A DNA stretch of 64,000 nt from Oceanospirillum sp048270425 (GTDB taxonomy: Bacteria > Pseudomonadota > Gammaproteobacteria > Pseudomonadales > Halomonadaceae), in the NCBI GenBank assembly GCA_048270425.1, contig JBLWSY010000014.1:1-64000 (forward strand), written 5' to 3'. The notes beneath the pieces are model-generated. The model worked only from the letters and a program-made list of their open reading frames with translations, was not told the origin of the DNA and made no database searches. Position numbers and translations under genes: made by a program. Below are positions 1 through 9,000 of the stretch, in pieces (position 1 is the first letter of the stretch; every line of letters begins with the position of its first letter).

Positions 1-111
1 CAATAGCGTGTAGGAACCACCTGAATCCTTTCCGAACTCAGAAGTGAAACTGCTCAGCGCCGATGGTAGTGTGGGGCCTCCCCATGTGAGAGTAGGACAT
101 CGTCAAGCGCC
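1..111 (+). rRNA. rrf: 5S ribosomal RNA, 3' part (5' end outside window)
   Basis: The conserved 5S core CCGAACTCAGAAGTGAAA is present at about 32-49, and GCGCCGATGGTAGTGTGGGG follows. The 3' strand of helix I, TCGTCAAGCG (about 100-109), should pair with roughly ten bases that lie just before the window. The gene is therefore cut by the window edge, and an rrn operon must lie upstream. The 3' boundary is placed by comparison with E. coli 5S and is accurate to a few bases. Confidence 0.95.
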
Positions 112-120
112 TTATCTGAA

Positions 121-151
121 AACCCCGTCTCTCAAGAGACGGGGTTTTTTT
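121..151 (+). terminator. Rho-independent terminator of the rrn operon
   Basis: An inverted repeat, AACCCCGTCTCT / AGACGGGGTT around a CAAG loop, is followed by a T run. It lies directly after the 5S gene and is the expected end of the ribosomal RNA transcript. Confidence 0.93.
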
Positions 152-281
152 ATGCCTGGGATTTAGGGGCGTTATTTCAGATTGCCAAAAATTCACTAAA
201 GATTCGATCTTTCAATGCCAACCAGCTGATCAAAAACCGGTACAGCGTTATAGTAACGGCTGTCGATAAAGAGGTGCTGCT

Positions 282-1238
282 GTGGATAACTCTACCCTGA
301 TTAACTTTTTCTCTGACGGTGAATGGCATAGTGGTGTCGAGCTGGCAGAGGTTCTTGGTGTAAGTCGCGCTGCAATATGGAAGCGGCTTCAGAAGCTCGA
401 AACATTAGGGCTGAGAATCGAACGCGAACAAAGCAAAGGTTACCGCCTTGGCTACGCGTTCCGTCCTTTAGAAGAAGCTCTGCTCAAAGTTGATGGAATC
501 GATGTACGTCTGAATGCAATTACAGCTAGCACAAATACAGATGCTCAAGAGGCTGTAGCCGAAAAGAACGCAGAGTGGCCTGACAACTTCAGCGTGATAC
601 TCGCTGAGCAACAAACGGCAGGTAGAGGCCGTAGGGGGCGAAACTGGATAAGCCCTTACGGTGCAAATCTTTATATGTCTTGTGCAGCAGCATTGCCGGT
701 AGGAGCGGCCTCTCTCGAAACGTTGAGTTTAGAGATAGGTATCAGCGTGGCCCAGGTGCTGGAATCCTGCGGTGTAAATGACGTTAAGGTAAAATGGCCG
801 AATGATATTTATGTTGGTGGAAAGAAGCTTGCCGGTATCCTAATTGAAGTGGATGGTGATCTTTCAAGTCAATGTAACGTGGTTATTGGTACGGGTATCA
901 ATTTCACTGCTGCAAGCCTGCCGGTAGAAGATATTGGGCAGCCATTTACTGCAGTTGATCAGCACTCAGATGTCAGACGGGAATCAGTCGCGACTGAGCT
1001 AATAACACGGATTTATAGTCGTCTTAATCAAATTGTTTTGGGTGAGTCTGTCAACAGACTGAATGATTGGGAAAGATACGATTTTCTGACAGGAAAACCT
1101 GTGACAGTCTTTCTTGGCTCATTGGAAATTAACGGACAAGCAGAAGGTCTGGACAGTCGCGGCAATATACAGGTGAGACTAGAGGATGGATCCTTGCGTG
1201 CTTTTGCAGGTGGAGAGGTCAGTGTCAGAGCCAAGTAA
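282..1238 (+). CDS. birA: Bifunctional biotin ligase / biotin operon repressor BirA
   Basis: This enzyme activates biotin to biotinyl-AMP, transfers it to the biotin carboxyl carrier protein of acetyl-CoA carboxylase, and represses biotin genes when loaded. The 318-residue protein has an N-terminal winged helix (about 5-55, with a recognition stretch around VSRAAIWKRL). The biotin/ATP loop GRGRRGR is at 114-120, KWPNDI at 171-176 and GGKKLAGIL at 179-187. A short C-terminal SH3-like domain follows. Presence of the HTH marks it as the regulatory (class II) type. The start is GTG at 282 with GAGGTG at 271-276. It overlaps coaX by 17 bases, so the two are translationally coupled. A possible -10 (TATAGT, about 250-255) lies upstream but has a poor -35. 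Confidence 0.95.
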   Translation: MDNSTLINFFSDGEWHSGVELAEVLGVSRAAIWKRLQKLETLGLRIEREQSKGYRLGYAFRPLEEALLKVDGIDVRLNAITASTNTDAQEAVAEKNAEWPDNFSVILAEQQTAGRGRRGRNWISPYGANLYMSCAAALPVGAASLETLSLEIGISVAQVLESCGVNDVKVKWPNDIYVGGKKLAGILIEVDGDLSSQCNVVIGTGINFTAASLPVEDIGQPFTAVDQHSDVRRESVATELITRIYSRLNQIVLGESVNRLNDWERYDFLTGKPVTVFLGSLEINGQAEGLDSRGNIQVRLEDGSLRAFAGGEVSVRAK

Positions 1239-1911
1239 ACTGTTGCTGGTTGATGTAGGCAATACGCGCATCAAGTACATATCTGATAATTCAGATACGG
1301 TCAGGTATGCGGGTGATTTTGATTCTCTGCCTTTGTCTGGGGTTGATGAGGTTCGAATTGCCACTGTTTCCCGCCACGAGGAGATTGCTGAATGGTCGAA
1401 ATCTCTAAACATAAGGGTTCGGATCGCAAAGGTATTAAAATCCCATAAAGGGCTTACGGTGGTCTACGATGATGTGTCGAGGCTTGGTGTTGACCGTTGG
1501 CTAGCCATGCTCACTCTCTGGGTGGAGAGCGGCAAAGGATTCAGTGTCGTGGATTTGGGTACGGCAATTACGGCAGACTTTGTTAGTGATGCCGGAAAGC
1601 ATATCGGTGGCTATATCGTGCCCGGTTACCGATTGATGAAAGAAGCTCTGGGACTCAATACCGCTCAGGTCGGCTTTGGAGGAGATTCTACGGATATTGA
1701 GCCTGGGGCAAATACCGAAGGCTGTGTTGACCACGGTATCAATCGCATGGTTTGTTCACTCATAGCGGATATCGATAGAGGGGAAGGTAAGGAGAAACCG
1801 CTGGTGCTAACCGGTGGCGATGCAGAAAAGCTGGTTAATAGTGAATCAGGTCTAAATGCAGAAATCGATGAAACCCTTGTGATACGTGGGCTACGCTACT
1901 GCTTTGAATAA
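1222..1911 (+). CDS. coaX: Type III pantothenate kinase CoaX
   Basis: CoaX phosphorylates pantothenate, the first step of coenzyme A synthesis. It belongs to the ASKHA fold and is not feedback-inhibited like CoaA. From the GTG at 1222 the protein has 229 residues. It shows the phosphate-binding DVGNTRIK at 11-18, GVDRW at 89-93, the second ATP motif DLGTAITAD at 111-119 and GGYIVPG at 129-135. An in-frame ATG at 1186 exists, but GTG 1222 has the purine-rich GGAGAGG just ahead and starts the family-like SEPSKLLLVDVGN. It follows birA with a 17-base overlap, an arrangement also found in Pseudomonas. A run of A tracts begins at its stop codon and belongs to the next promoter. Confidence 0.93.
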   Translation: MSEPSKLLLVDVGNTRIKYISDNSDTVRYAGDFDSLPLSGVDEVRIATVSRHEEIAEWSKSLNIRVRIAKVLKSHKGLTVVYDDVSRLGVDRWLAMLTLWVESGKGFSVVDLGTAITADFVSDAGKHIGGYIVPGYRLMKEALGLNTAQVGFGGDSTDIEPGANTEGCVDHGINRMVCSLIADIDRGEGKEKPLVLTGGDAEKLVNSESGLNAEIDETLVIRGLRYCFE

Positions 1912-1966
1912 AAAAGAAAAAAAAGTAAAAAAAAGGTTTGCCAGAGCGTGGGCGGGTTGGTATAGT
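1909..1966 (+). promoter_or_regulatory. Strong tRNA-cluster promoter with UP element and GC-rich discriminator
   Basis: The -35 TTGCCA (1938-1943) and -10 TATAGT (1961-1966) are separated by exactly 17 bases. Upstream, 1911-1934 is almost pure A tracts, at the -40 to -60 position where an UP element contacts the alpha C-terminal domains. Just after the -10 comes ACGCCCC, a GC-rich discriminator typical of promoters under stringent (ppGpp) control. The tRNA-Tyr gene starts about 70 bases after the expected start site. Confidence 0.82.
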
Positions 1967-2041
1967 ACGCCCCGTTGCCGCAAGAGGCACAAGCGAAAAG
2001 CCTGATAGCATTAGTATAAAGTTATCGATAAGGGTTAAGCT

Positions 2042-2126
<85 letters not shown>

Positions 2127-2134
2127 TTTTTCTT

Positions 2135-2208
<74 letters not shown>

Positions 2209-2210
2209 AG

Positions 2211-2286
<76 letters not shown>

Positions 2287-2297
2287 GTTTTAAAAAG

Positions 2298-2323
2298 CAG
2301 ACGGTTTATCCGTCTGTTTTTTT
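2298..2323 (+). terminator. Intrinsic terminator of the Tyr-Gly-Thr tRNA cluster
   Basis: A seven-base stem, CAGACGG / CCGTCTG with a short T-rich loop, is followed by seven T. It closes the first tRNA transcript and separates it from tRNA-Trp. Confidence 0.9.
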
Positions 2324-2347
2324 CTGTGTAGCTTTTAGTATTTCGGC

Positions 2348-2376
2348 TTGCAAGTCGTAATGCTCAAGAGTAGAAT
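2348..2376 (+). promoter_or_regulatory. Sigma-70 promoter for tRNA-Trp-secE-nusG
   Basis: TTGCAA (2348-2353) and TAGAAT (2371-2376) have 17 bases between them, followed by a GC-containing discriminator (GCTCGGG). The site lies between the tRNA cluster terminator and tRNA-Trp, so the Trp tRNA is transcribed with secE, nusG and possibly genes beyond. Confidence 0.75.
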
Positions 2377-2412
2377 GCTCGGGCTGTTTTTTTGGCTCAG
2401 CGAGCAAGTGTT

Positions 2413-2488
2413 AGGCCAGTAGTTCAATTGGTAGAGCACCGGTTTCCAAAACCGGCTGTTGGGGGTTCGAGTCCCTCCTGGCCTGCCA
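2413..2488 (+). tRNA. tRNA-Trp (CCA)
   Basis: The acceptor stem is AGGCCAG/CTGGCCT with a G discriminator and encoded CCA. The anticodon loop TTCCAAA gives CCA. It lies 57 bases before secE, the same tRNA-Trp-secE-nusG order as in many gammaproteobacteria. Confidence 0.97.
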
Positions 2489-2545
2489 GTATCTCCCCGT
2501 CTGGTATATCCTTCTCGGCAGCCGCCGAAATCTAAGGAGTTCATC

Positions 2546-2914
2546 ATGAAAAGCAACGCAGAAGCCCAGTCGTCCAGTTTTGATGGCGTAAAGTGGGGTT
2601 TGGTTATTCTGCTTGTCTCTGTTGCAGTGGCGGGAAATCTTTATTTCAAAGAATATTCGCCTTTATATCGTGTTCTCGGTGTCCTGGTTGTTGCTGCAAT
2701 CGCTGGTTTTGTCGCCATTAAGACAGACAAGGGTCGCCGCTTTATCGATATGGCTGCAGAGTCTCGCACTGAGATCCGTAAAGTTGTCTGGCCTACCCGC
2801 CAGGAAACAACTCAAACAACCTTGATTGTTTTGGCGGCAGTTCTGTTTATGGGGCTGGTGCTTTGGGGGGTTGATACCCTTCTTGGTTGGTTAGTTTCTA
2901 TGGTTGTTAATTGA
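2546..2914 (+). CDS. secE: Preprotein translocase subunit SecE
   Basis: SecE is a small membrane subunit that clamps SecY in the SecYEG protein-export channel. The 122-residue protein has three predicted membrane segments (about 16-33, 41-58 and 92-118), as in E. coli rather than the single-span type. The conserved amphipathic cytoplasmic stretch ESRTEIRKVVWPTRQET is at 72-88. The start is ATG 2546 with AAGGAG at 2534-2539; an in-frame GTG inside the tRNA-Trp gene is rejected. nusG follows 13 bases later. Confidence 0.96.
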   Translation: MKSNAEAQSSSFDGVKWGLVILLVSVAVAGNLYFKEYSPLYRVLGVLVVAAIAGFVAIKTDKGRRFIDMAAESRTEIRKVVWPTRQETTQTTLIVLAAVLFMGLVLWGVDTLLGWLVSMVVN

Positions 2915-2927
2915 TCGAGGAATAGAC

Positions 2928-3461
2928 ATGTCTAAGCGTTGGTATGTTGTGCATGCCTATTCAGGTTATGAGAAGCACGTTATGCGCTCATTGCAGGAGC
3001 GTGTAAAGCTTCACGGAGTTGAAGATCTGTTCGGTGAGATTCTTGTGCCGACAGAAGAAGTTGTTGAAATGCGCGACGGTAAGAAGCGCAAGTCTGAGCG
3101 TAAATTCTATCCGGGTTATGTTCTGGTGCAGATGGAAATGAATGACTCTGCATGGCACCTGGTGAAAGAAACGCCTCGAGTTTTAGGCTTTATTGGTGGT
3201 ACTGCTGAAAAGCCGGCTCCGATCACTGAGCGTGAAGCGGATGCCATTCTGCAGCGTGTTGCTGATCGCACTGATAAGCCGCGTCCTAAGACACTGTTCG
3301 AACCAGGTGAAGTGGTTCGCGTGATTGATGGGCCTTTTGCGGACTTCAACGGTGTTGTAGAAGAAGTGAATTATGAGAAGAGTAAGCTGCAGGTTTCTGT
3401 GCTGATCTTCGGTCGTTCTACTCCGGTTGAGCTTGAGTTCGGCCAGGTAGAAAAAGACTAA
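2928..3461 (+). CDS. nusG: Transcription elongation/antitermination factor NusG
   Basis: NusG binds RNA polymerase, suppresses pausing, and links polymerase to Rho or to ribosomal protein S10. The 177-residue protein has the NGN domain at the start (RWYVVHAYSGYEKHV) and a C-terminal KOW domain (PGEVVRVIDGPFADFNG, about 125-141). The start is ATG 2928, preceded by GAGGAA; it aligns with the MSKRWYVVHAYSG start of E. coli NusG, so the upstream in-frame start at 2904 is not used. It follows secE directly and precedes the L11 operon. Confidence 0.97.
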   Translation: MSKRWYVVHAYSGYEKHVMRSLQERVKLHGVEDLFGEILVPTEEVVEMRDGKKRKSERKFYPGYVLVQMEMNDSAWHLVKETPRVLGFIGGTAEKPAPITEREADAILQRVADRTDKPRPKTLFEPGEVVRVIDGPFADFNGVVEEVNYEKSKLQVSVLIFGRSTPVELEFGQVEKD

Positions 3462-3550
3462 TCGCTCATCTGGGCGATCCGGTAAAAGTTTCAGGTGCTT
3501 CGCACCTTCACGGGAAGCTGAAAAGCGTTATACCCAATTAGGAGAGTAAA

Positions 3551-3982
3551 ATGGCTAAGAAAGTTGAAGCCTATATCAAGCTGCAGGTTGGTGCAGGTAA
3601 GGCAAATCCAAGTCCACCAGTTGGCCCTGCTCTGGGTCAACACGGTGTTAATATTATGGAATTCTGTAAAGCATTCAATGCGGCTACTCAAGAAGTAGAA
3701 GCAGGTCTGCCGATTCCGGTTGTTATTACTGTCTATGCTGACCGTAGCTTTACTTTTGTGACCAAGACTCCTCCAGCTGCAGTATTGCTGCTGAAAGCTG
3801 CTGGCCTGAAGAGCGGTAGTCCACGTCCTAACACTCAGAAAGTTGGTACTGTGACTCGCGCTCAGCTTGAAGAGATCGCTACCACTAAACAGCCTGACCT
3901 GACTGCAGCCGATATGGATGCAGCAGTTCGTACAATCGCTGGTACTGCCCGTAGTATGGGTCTGAACGTGGAGGGTCTGTAA
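3551..3982 (+). CDS. rplK: 50S ribosomal protein L11
   Basis: L11 binds the GTPase-associated centre of 23S rRNA, contacts elongation factors and is needed for RelA activation. The 143-residue protein has the proline-rich N-terminal hinge (KANPSPPVGPALGQHGVNIMEFCK) and the C-terminal rRNA-binding domain ending in GTARSMGLNVEG. A good GGAGAG lies before ATG 3551. The 89-base leader after nusG contains a small AGGTG-loop-CACCT hairpin (about 3492-3506). L1 is known to control this operon by binding the leader, but I cannot define that site here. Confidence 0.97.
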   Translation: MAKKVEAYIKLQVGAGKANPSPPVGPALGQHGVNIMEFCKAFNAATQEVEAGLPIPVVITVYADRSFTFVTKTPPAAVLLLKAAGLKSGSPRPNTQKVGTVTRAQLEEIATTKQPDLTAADMDAAVRTIAGTARSMGLNVEGL

Positions 3983-3983
3983 G

Positions 3984-4679
3984 ATGGCTAAGTTAACTAA
4001 GCGTGCTAAGCTGATCCGTGAAAAAGTAAGTGCAGATAAAGCCTATACCGTTGCTGAAGCTGTTGCTCTGCTGGCTGAGCTTTCAACTGTTAAGTTCAAA
4101 GAGTCTGTAGAAGTTGCTGTTAACCTGGGTGTTGACCCGCGTAAATCTGACCAGGTTGTGCGTAGCGCGACTGTTATGCCTAACGGTACTGGTAAAGATG
4201 TTCGTGTTGCTGTGTTCACACAGGGTGCTAACGTTGATGCTGCTAAAGAAGCAGGTGCTGACGCTGTAGGTATGGATGAGCTGGCTGCTGAAATGAAAGG
4301 TGGCGACCTGAACTATGACGTCGTTATTGCTTCTCCTGATGCAATGCGTGTTGTTGGTCAGCTGGGTCAGATCCTTGGTCCTCGCGGTCTGATGCCAAAC
4401 CCGAAAGTTGGTACTGTAACTCCTGATGTTGCTAACGCGGTTAAAAACGCTAAGTCTGGTCAGGTTCGCTACCGTACTGATAAGAATGGTATCATCCACG
4501 CTGGTATCGGTAAGGTTGATTTCACCGCTGATGCTATTAAAGGTAACCTGGAAGCGCTGGTTTCTGATCTGAAGAAACTGAAGCCGTCTTCTTCCAAAGG
4601 TGTTTACCTGAAGAAAATTACTCTGTCTTCTACCATGGGTCCAGGTCTGAATATCGATCTGTCTGATCTGGCGGTTTAA
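3984..4679 (+). CDS. rplA: 50S ribosomal protein L1
   Basis: L1 forms the mobile stalk that guides deacylated tRNA out of the E site, and it represses its own operon by binding the rplK-rplA mRNA. The 231-residue protein shows the typical GPRGLMPNPKVGTVTPDVANAV stretch in the second half. It begins one base after the rplK stop, so the two are coupled. Confidence 0.97.
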   Translation: MAKLTKRAKLIREKVSADKAYTVAEAVALLAELSTVKFKESVEVAVNLGVDPRKSDQVVRSATVMPNGTGKDVRVAVFTQGANVDAAKEAGADAVGMDELAAEMKGGDLNYDVVIASPDAMRVVGQLGQILGPRGLMPNPKVGTVTPDVANAVKNAKSGQVRYRTDKNGIIHAGIGKVDFTADAIKGNLEALVSDLKKLKPSSSKGVYLKKITLSSTMGPGLNIDLSDLAV

Positions 4680-4905
4680 GATAGAAACTGAACTTTGCGG
4701 GGCTCCGGCATTCGGTTGATAAGCTGTGATGCTGGGGTTTCGTCAAAGACCGCAGGAGCTTAGGCTTAATTTTAGATTTCGATCTGAGTCCTGCGCAGAT
4801 GGAACGGCCCGCCAGATTTTCTGGTGCCCAACCATCGTTACTTCCCTGAAAAGGGGTGGTGGTAATTAAACTCTTAACTGAGTTTTAAGCTTAGGAGCAA
4901 ACAAA
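4680..4905 (+). promoter_or_regulatory. L10-type ribosomal protein leader upstream of rplJ
   Basis: This 226-base gap between rplA and rplJ has no open frame of note and contains several GC-rich pairing segments around 4696-4860. In gammaproteobacteria this interval holds the leader bound by the L10-L12 complex, which represses rplJL translation. The assignment rests on position and length plus visible hairpin potential; I have not folded it. Confidence 0.65.
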
Positions 4906-5409
4906 GTGGCACTACGTCTCGAAGACAAAAAAGCAATTGTTGCTGAAGTCAACGAAGCTGCCAATTCTGCTCTTTCTGTAGTAGTAGCCGATTCTCGTGG
5001 TGTTACTGTAGGTGCAATGACTGCCCTGCGTAAAGAAGCCCGCGAATCCGGTGTACAGCTGCGTGTTGTTCGTAACACGTTGGCTCGCCTAGCTGTTGAA
5101 GGTACTTCTTTTGAGTGCCTGAAAGAGAGCTTCGTAGGCCCTACCCTGATCGCTTTCTCTATGGAGCATCCGGGTGCGGCAGCGCGTCTTCTGAAGGATT
5201 TTGCTAAAGCAGAAGAAGCGTTCGAAGTTAAAGCACTGGCGTACGAAGGAGAGCTGATCGCAGCGGCTGATATTGACCGTTTGGCATCTCTGCCGACTTA
5301 CGACGAAGCTATCGCACGTCTGATGATGACTATGAAAGAAGCATCTGCAGGCAAGCTGGCTCGTACTCTGGCAGCTATTCGCGATCAGAAAGAAGAAGCA
5401 GCAGCTTAA
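4906..5409 (+). CDS. rplJ: 50S ribosomal protein L10
   Basis: L10 anchors the L7/L12 dimers to the ribosome and autoregulates its operon. The 167-residue protein has the family N-terminus (MALRLEDKKAIVAEVNEAA) and the typical VVRNTLARLAVEGT and FVGPTLIAFS blocks. The start is GTG 4906 with TAGGAG at 4892-4897. It is followed by rplL. Confidence 0.97.
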   Translation: MALRLEDKKAIVAEVNEAANSALSVVVADSRGVTVGAMTALRKEARESGVQLRVVRNTLARLAVEGTSFECLKESFVGPTLIAFSMEHPGAAARLLKDFAKAEEAFEVKALAYEGELIAAADIDRLASLPTYDEAIARLMMTMKEASAGKLARTLAAIRDQKEEAAA

Positions 5410-5488
5410 TTGCACTGCTTGTTCAATCGATAAAGAATTTTGGTTTTAACGAGCGACAATTGCTCTACAACGTTGGGAAGCTAAGATA

Positions 5489-5860
5489 ATGGCTCTGACT
5501 AAAGAAGATATCATCAATGCAGTTGCAGAAATGTCCGTAATGGACGTTGTTGAACTGGTTGAAGCAATGGAAGAAAAATTCGGCGTATCTGCAGCTGCAG
5601 CTGTAGTTGCTGGTGGCGCTGCTGGCGGCGAAGCTGCTGCTGAAGAGAAGACTGACTTTGACGTTGTTCTGGCATCTGCTGGCGACAAGAAAGTTAACGT
5701 AATTAAAGCAGTTCGTGCAATCACTGGTCTGGGCCTGAAAGAAGCCAAGGCTATGGTTGACGGCGCTCCTGCTGTTGTTAAAGAAGGCGCATCTAAAGAT
5801 GACGCTGAAGCAGCTAAAGCCGAGCTGGAAGCTGCTGGTGCAACTGTAGAGCTGAAGTAA
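5489..5860 (+). CDS. rplL: 50S ribosomal protein L7/L12
   Basis: This is the stalk protein that recruits and stimulates translational GTPases. The 123-residue protein has an N-terminal dimerisation domain (VMDVVELVEAMEEKFGV), an Ala/Gly-rich flexible hinge (about 35-55) and the C-terminal domain with KVNVIKAVRAITGLGLKEAK. Codon use is strongly biased, as expected for a multi-copy ribosomal protein. Confidence 0.97.
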   Translation: MALTKEDIINAVAEMSVMDVVELVEAMEEKFGVSAAAAVVAGGAAGGEAAAEEKTDFDVVLASAGDKKVNVIKAVRAITGLGLKEAKAMVDGAPAVVKEGASKDDAEAAKAELEAAGATVELK

Positions 5861-5901
5861 TAAGCTTTGCAGTACAGCAGACGCTGCTGAAAATTGCAGT
5901 G

Positions 5902-5931
5902 GGCTGGTGGCGATTCGCCGCCGGCCTTTTT
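5902..5931 (+). terminator. Partial terminator/attenuator between rplL and rpoB
   Basis: GGCTGGTGGCGA pairs (with G-U pairs) to TCGCCGCCGGCC and is followed by five T. In E. coli a leaky terminator at this place lowers rpoBC expression relative to rplJL; the same role is inferred here. About 135 bases then precede rpoB, with no gene. Confidence 0.8.
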
Positions 5932-6066
5932 CTGTTCATAATATCCTTGACTGCTTTTAAACACGTTACTGCTTAATCAGCGGTGTGAAGACTTATCGAC
6001 AATGGTCAACAGGAATTTGTAGATCCTTGTCGTGGCCTGATCAGATGAACAAGCTGGGGAATACTG

Positions 6067-9000
6067 ATGGCTTACTCATATACTGAGAAAAAACGTATCC
6101 GCAAGGATTTCGGTAAACTACCCCATGTCATGGATGTGCCGTATTTGCTGGCCATCCAGCTGGACTCCTATCGATCCTTCCTGCAAGAAGATAAAACAAT
6201 TGAACAGCGGGAGGATTTAGGCCTTCACGCTGCGTTTAAATCGGTATTCCCAATCGAAAGCTATTCCGGTAATGCGTCTCTGGAATATGTTAGCTATCGT
6301 CTGGGTGCACCGGTATTTGATGTTAAAGAGTGTCAACTGCGTGGTGTAACTTACGCAGCCCCTCTGCGCGTCAAAGTTCGCCTTGTCATTTATGACAAAG
6401 AGTCATCAAACAAGGCAATCAAGGATATTAAAGAACAAGAAGTCTACATGGGCGAAATGCCTTTGATGACTGAGAACGGTACCTTTGTAATCAATGGTAC
6501 TGAGCGTGTAATCGTATCTCAGCTTCACCGTTCTCCGGGTGTATTCTTTGATCATGACAAAGGTAAGACTCACTCTTCCGGTAAGCTGTTGTATTCAGCT
6601 CGTGTGATTCCTTACCGTGGTTCCTGGTTGGACTTCGAGTTCGATCCGAAAGATAGCGTATTCGTTCGTATCGACCGTCGCCGTAAACTGCCTGCCTCAG
6701 TATTGCTGCGCGCTCTGAACTACACTTCTGAGCAGATGCTGGACATGTTCTTTGACACCAACAAGTTCTTCTTTGAACGTGATGGTCTGTACATGGAGCT
6801 GGTTCCTTCGCGCCTGCGCGGTGAAACTGCGTCCTTCGATATCTGTGATAAAGAAGGCAACGTAATTGTTGAGAAAGATCGTCGTATCACGCCACGCCAT
6901 ATTCGCCAGATTGAAAAGGCGGGTATTGAGAAGCTGAAAGTACCTGTTGAGTACACCTTCGGCCGTGTGATCGCGAAAGATATGGTTGATGAGAAGACCG
7001 GTGAGTTGATCTGCGAGTGTAACGCTGAGATCAACAACGAGATTCTTGAGAAACTGGCACAGGCAGGTTGCAAGGTTATTGAAACCCTGTACACCAACGA
7101 TCTGGACTGTGGCCCGTTCATCTCCGACACTCTTCGTATCGACAGCACCCGCAACCAGCTGGAAGCTCTGGTAGAAATCTACCGTATGATGCGCCCTGGT
7201 GAGCCGCCAACGAAAGAATCTGCAGAAGCGCTGTTTGACAACCTGTTCTTCAGCGAAGACCGCTATGATCTGTCTGCGGTTGGTCGTATGAAGTTCAATC
7301 GTCGTCTGGGTCGTACTGAAGATACCGGTTCCGGTGTACTGAGCCATGATGACATCATTGATGTGCTGCGTGAGCTGATCAACATCCGTAACGGTAAAGG
7401 TGAAGTCGACGATATCGACCACCTGGGTAACCGTCGTATCCGTTCCGTTGGTGAAATGGCTGAAAACCAGTTCCGTGTTGGTCTGGTTCGTGTTGAGCGT
7501 GCGGTTAAAGAGCGTTTGTCTCTGGCAGAAAGCGAAGGCCTGATGCCTCAGGACCTGATCAACGCTAAGCCGGTTGCAGCAGCAATCAAAGAATTCTTTG
7601 GTTCTTCTCAGCTGTCCCAGTTTATGGACCAGAACAACCCGCTGTCTGAGGTGACTCACAAGCGTCGTGTTTCTGCATTGGGCCCTGGCGGTCTGACCCG
7701 TGAACGTGCTGGCTTTGAAGTACGTGACGTACACCCGACTCACTACGGTCGTGTATGTCCGATTGAGACCCCTGAAGGTCCGAACATTGGTCTGATTAAC
7801 TCGCTGGCAACGTATGCCCGTACCAACGATTACGGTTTCCTGGAAACGCCATACCGTAAAGTTGTTGATGGCATGGTGACTGACGAGCTGGTTTACCTGT
7901 CTGCAATTGAAGAGAGTCAGTTCATCATTGCACAGGCTTCCGCAACCATTAAAGACGGTCAGCTGGTAGACGAACTGGTACAGGTGCGTCACAAAGGTGA
8001 AACCACCTTTATGACGCCGGATCAGGTTACCCTGATGGACGTATCTCCACGTCAGGTTGTATCCGTTGCAGCGGCACTGATTCCGTTCCTTGAGCACGAT
8101 GATGCTAACCGTGCACTGATGGGATCGAACATGCAGCGTCAGGCGGTTCCTACTCTGCGTGCTGATAAGCCGCTGGTTGGTACCGGCATGGAGCGTTTCG
8201 TAGCCCGTGACTCCGGCGTATGTGCTGTAGCACGTCGCGGCGGCGTAATCGACTCTGTAGACGCAAGCCGTATCGTTATTCGCGTAAACGACGAAGAAAC
8301 TAACGTAGGTGAAGCAGGTGTAGATATCTATAACCTGACTAAGTACACCCGTTCTAACCAGAACACCTGTATCAACCAGCGTGCGATTGTACGCCCTGGT
8401 GATGTGGTTGCCCGTGGCGATATTCTGGCCGATGGTCCTTCTGTCGACCTGGGTGATCTGGCTCTGGGTCAGAACATGCGCATCGCGTTTATGCCTTGGA
8501 ACGGTTACAACTTCGAGGATTCCATCCTTGTTTCTGAGCGTGTAGTTCAGGAAGACCGTTTCACTACGATCCACATTCAGGAACTGACCTGTGTATCCCG
8601 TGATACTAAGCTGGGCCCTGAAGAGATCACGTCCGATATCCCGAACGTGGGCGAAAGCGCACTGGGTAAACTGGACGAGTCCGGTATCGTTTACATCGGT
8701 GCTGAAGTAGGCCCTGGTGACATTCTGGTCGGTAAAGTAACGCCTAAAGGTGAAACTCAGCTGACTCCGGAAGAGAAACTGCTGCGTGCGATCTTTGGTG
8801 AGAAAGCATCTGACGTTAAAGACACCTCTCTGCGTGTATCGACCGGTACCAAGGGTACGGTAATCGACGTTCAGGTCTTCACCCGTGACGGCGTTGAGAA
8901 AGACGCCCGTGCACGTTCTATCGAGCAGTCTCAGCTGGACGAAGTTCGTAAGGATCTGCAGGAAGAATACCGCATCGCTGAAGAGGCTACTTTTGAGCGT

